This document shows, piece after piece, positions 61,998-64,000 of a DNA stretch of 64,000 bases. Numbering within the stretch: the stretch's first letter is position 1; each line of letters opens with the position of its first letter. A model generated the notes under the pieces. It ran no database searches, was not told the DNA's origin, and saw only the letters and a program-made list of their open reading frames with translations. This stretch comes from Spirochaetales bacterium (lineage in GTDB: Bacteria; Spirochaetota; Spirochaetia; UBA9216), in assembly GCA_016342585.1 (NCBI GenBank), contig JAEINK010000010.1:1-64000 (forward strand), given 5' to 3'. The position numbers and the translations under genes are program-made.

Positions 61998-62562
61998 ATG
62001 AAAAATTATTAGTTTTATTACTGTTGTGTGTAAACACTCTTGTCGTTATTGCCCAGACTGAAAAATTTGAAGATGTCTTGAACGCCATTGCTGAAAACCA
62101 CCATAGTTCCCATATAGAAACCGTTGTCGGAAATTTTATCTGGGAAGATTCAGGAGTGGGAACAGGATTTTCTAATGTACTGCGAAATAGTGTGAAGGAT
62201 GCTGTAAACTCATCCTCTACATTCTGGCCTCACGGGACTGTTATATCAAGGTCTTTTATATCGATGTTACCGGAGAGAAATCAACCCAGGTTTTCCCCAA
62301 TCCCTATGAACAGCGAAATTTCCTTCGCGGCGGAAGATCTTTGCTTTTCCCGGGGACGCAATCTGCCTTTAAATTCAGACTTTCCGCCCCTTTCGGCACC
62401 GAATATATAAAGGTTACAGCCTCTACTTCCCCGTTTTAGAATATTGAAGCCGATTTTCGGGATCTCGGGCTCCTGACCAGGGCAATTATCCTGGAGGAAA
62501 TGAAGGGTTATGATGCCAATATTATGGCTGAGGCCAGCGTCAGTTGTACTATTTTGAAATAA
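61998..62562 (+). pseudogene. Decayed DUF4384-type exported protein
   Basis: Remnant with a good ribosome-binding site (AGGAAGG) and ATG 61998. One A is missing from the run after the second codon; restoring it gives a signal peptide (MKKLLVLLLLCVNTLVVIAQ). A FlgO/CsgG-like stretch follows (VGNFIWEDSGVGTGFSNVLRNSVKDA). The frame changes again between about 62205 and 62235, then reads LASRDCYIKVFYIDVTGE, VFPNPYEQRNFLRGG and APFGTEYIKVTAS, which is the DUF4384 signature. An in-frame TAG stands at 62437-62439, and the frame then runs to TAA at 62560. DUF4384 proteins of this type are usually much longer, so a middle part is also deleted. Confidence 0.8.
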
Positions 62563-62621
62563 AAAAATAAATACGATGGATCCTGTTCTTTTTACCCGGG
62601 AACCATTATGATAATACTATT

Positions 62622-63356
62622 ATGAATAAAGAAAATTATGAAAAAATGATTACCGTAAACCGGATTATGTCAAGAATGCGTCATGATATGGTGAACATGT
62701 TAAATGGGATTACAGGTTTTTCCGAGGTTATTTCTCTTAAGTCGGAGGGTAAGGATAATATTCCGGATCACTGTTCACGGATAGTTTCCACCTGTGAAGA
62801 TATGGCTGGTCTGCTTGAAAATTTTTCAAAATTCAATGGCGCGGATCGCCGCAATACCACCGAACTCGATCTTCATGAGATTATATCCAGTACAGCCACG
62901 CTTCTTTCATTCAGCCTCGGGGAAGATATCCTGATAGAAACGCAGTTGAAAGCTGAAAACCCGCTGATTAATGGAGAAGCTTCCGAGATTCGAGGCCTTT
63001 TTCTTCAATTGGGGAAAAACAGTGGTGAGGCGATGGCGGGGATGGATAAAACGGGGGCCGTCAGATACATCACTTCAAATATTCTCCTTGATGAGGAGTA
63101 TTGTCGGGAGAACCCCTTTGAACTGATCCCGGGAGAGTTCATTCAGATACGCATAACCGATACCGGCAGAGGGGCTTTGCCCACAGCGGTCGACCAGTTC
63201 TTTGATCCCTACTATACAACAACGGGCAACAGGAACAGGGGGCTGGGGCTTACAAGGATCTTCTATCAGATTATCTCTCTAAATGGTGAGATCCATATTG
63301 AATCTGAAGAGGGGCAGGGGACAGTTGTTACAATAAATCTTCCCGTTGTCCGATAG
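62622..63356 (+). CDS. Soluble sensor histidine kinase, short
   Basis: 244 aa with no sensor domain or membrane helix. H-box RMRHDMVNMLNGITGFSEVI with the phospho-accepting His near residue 22. HATPase domain with N-box LGKNSGEAM (near 132), G1 ITDTGRGA, F-box FFDPYYTT and G2 NRGLGLTRIF. All ATP-site motifs are present, so it should be active. No response regulator is adjacent, so the partner is elsewhere. ATG 62622 lacks a Shine-Dalgarno; TATGAT/GATAAT elements lie just upstream. Confidence 0.87.
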   Translation: MNKENYEKMITVNRIMSRMRHDMVNMLNGITGFSEVISLKSEGKDNIPDHCSRIVSTCEDMAGLLENFSKFNGADRRNTTELDLHEIISSTATLLSFSLGEDILIETQLKAENPLINGEASEIRGLFLQLGKNSGEAMAGMDKTGAVRYITSNILLDEEYCRENPFELIPGEFIQIRITDTGRGALPTAVDQFFDPYYTTTGNRNRGLGLTRIFYQIISLNGEIHIESEEGQGTVVTINLPVVR

Positions 63357-63408
63357 AACGGAGTTTCAATCGGGTAGGGGGAACGAGTTTTACTTCTTTT
63401 TTATCGTG

Positions 63409-63437
63409 TTGACCCATAGCCAATCTGAGGCTATCAT
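63409..63437 (+). promoter_or_regulatory. Promoter of pepT, leaderless geometry
   Basis: TTGACC (63409-63414), 17-base spacer, TATCAT (63432-63437), 6 bases to ATG 63444. Hexamers identical to those of the leuS promoter. No Shine-Dalgarno. Confidence 0.65.
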
Positions 63438-63443
63438 TCAGTC

Positions 63444-64000
63444 ATGAAAAATATAACTGACAATTTTAAAGAAGGTGTACTGGAACGATTTCTCCGGTAT
63501 GCCCGGATACACACAACGTCGGCACTCCATGTTGAGAAGATCCCTTCCACCGATAACCAGTGGGTACTCCTGAATCTTCTTGTTCAGGAGCTGAAAGAGC
63601 TTGGTGTTTCAGATGTAAGTCTTAACGAGAGTGGTTATCTTATTGCCCGACTTCCATCCAATAGACCCGATGCGGGACTACCCACCATCGGACTGATGGC
63701 ACATGTAGACACCTCCTCCGATATGACAGGAGACGGGGTTAATCCCCAGCTCCATGAAAATTATGATGGAAAGGTTATTGAACTCGGTGGTGGGTACGCT
63801 CTGGACCCTGAAGAGTTCCCTGATCTTCTCGATCATGTTGGTGATACAGTCATTACCACCGATGGAACAACCCTTCTGGGAGCGGATGATAAGGCTGGTA
63901 TCGCCGAAATAATGACGGCCCTGGAGTGGCTGATAGCCAATCCGGATGTTCCCCGGGGGGATCTTGAAATCATGTTTACCCCGGATGAGGAGACGGGAAA
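63444..64000 (+). CDS. pepT: Peptidase T (tripeptide aminopeptidase), 5-prime part only
   Basis: The first 185 or so codons are present; the gene runs off the right edge. M20B zinc aminopeptidase that removes the N-terminal residue of tripeptides in the cytoplasm. Seen: LERFLRYARIHTTSA near residue 10, GLMAHVDTSSDMTG near 79 (metal-binding His and catalytic Asp), TTDGTTLLGADDKAGIAEIM near 137 (bridging Asp) and FTPDEETG at the edge (catalytic Glu pair). All diagnostic of PepT rather than PepD. Confidence 0.93.
   Translation, partial: MKNITDNFKEGVLERFLRYARIHTTSALHVEKIPSTDNQWVLLNLLVQELKELGVSDVSLNESGYLIARLPSNRPDAGLPTIGLMAHVDTSSDMTGDGVNPQLHENYDGKVIELGGGYALDPEEFPDLLDHVGDTVITTDGTTLLGADDKAGIAEIMTALEWLIANPDVPRGDLEIMFTPDEETG

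Noticed and set aside
62024..62410. 128-codon frame as an independent gene
   Set aside because: Its first 65 codons are the N-terminal part of the decayed DUF4384 gene; after about 62235 it runs in the wrong frame relative to the conserved DUF4384 sequence.

Overview
The window looks like ordinary chromosome from a free-living, motile, probably anaerobic or microaerophilic spirochaete-like bacterium. This is inference. It rests on the density of c-di-GMP and chemotaxis genes, the aerotolerance (Bat) operon, a CarD-ispD-ispF cluster, an EpmA/EF-P pair, a DUF4416 protein and a decayed DUF4384 gene. I saw no rRNA, tRNA, CRISPR array, insertion sequence, prophage or origin. GC looks middling, with AT-rich gaps between genes.

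Layout. 1-9.2 kb: a Na/phosphate symporter, an enlarged PRPP synthetase, a YgjP-type metalloprotease, a PAS/HD-GYP phosphodiesterase whose start is broken or non-canonical, an MscS channel, and a minus-strand epmA-efp-rrf2 cluster. 9.2-15.9 kb: Tex, a nitronate monooxygenase, then an alanine-type aminotransferase behind what looks like a complete ribosome-mediated attenuator. That attenuator has a leader peptide with six consecutive Ala codons, an antiterminator and a terminator. It lies opposite a D-2-hydroxyacid dehydrogenase with a perfect operator-like palindrome. 15.9-28.4 kb: a signalling block with a propeller-GGDEF receptor, pyruvate kinase, an MCP interrupted by an in-frame stop, a sensor GGDEF, an M20 peptidase, a YfcC transporter and a PAS-GGDEF. 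28.4-32.2 kb: an aldo/keto reductase-ferredoxin and radical SAM/SPASM pair, endonuclease III and YchJ. 32.4-36.8 kb: a predicted outer-membrane protein and a large tandem-repeat beta-helix lipoprotein. 36.8-42.7 kb: ispF, ispD, carD, an OppA-like protein, an aldo/keto reductase and a GPH sugar symporter. 42.8-53.4 kb: a lytic transglycosylase, a DAHP synthase-prephenate dehydratase fusion, an unknown 468-residue protein, DUF4416, a lipoprotein, an Xaa-Pro peptidase, leuS, a small secreted protein and an alkyltransferase-like protein. 53.4-61.7 kb: a tightly overlapping moxR-DUF58-lipoprotein-batA-batB-batC-batD-batE operon. 61.7-64 kb: a decayed DUF4384 gene, a soluble histidine kinase and the 5-prime part of pepT, which runs off the window.

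A recurring theme is gene starts without a Shine-Dalgarno sequence, in which a sigma70-like -10 box ends only 6-9 nt before the start codon (YchJ, PAS-GGDEF, CarD, propeller-GGDEF, aroF-pheA, pepT, moxR, leuS and possibly the alanine leader peptide). This suggests that leaderless transcripts are common in this organism, beside normal SD-led genes. All coordinates and base pairings were read by eye. No alignments or folding programs were run.
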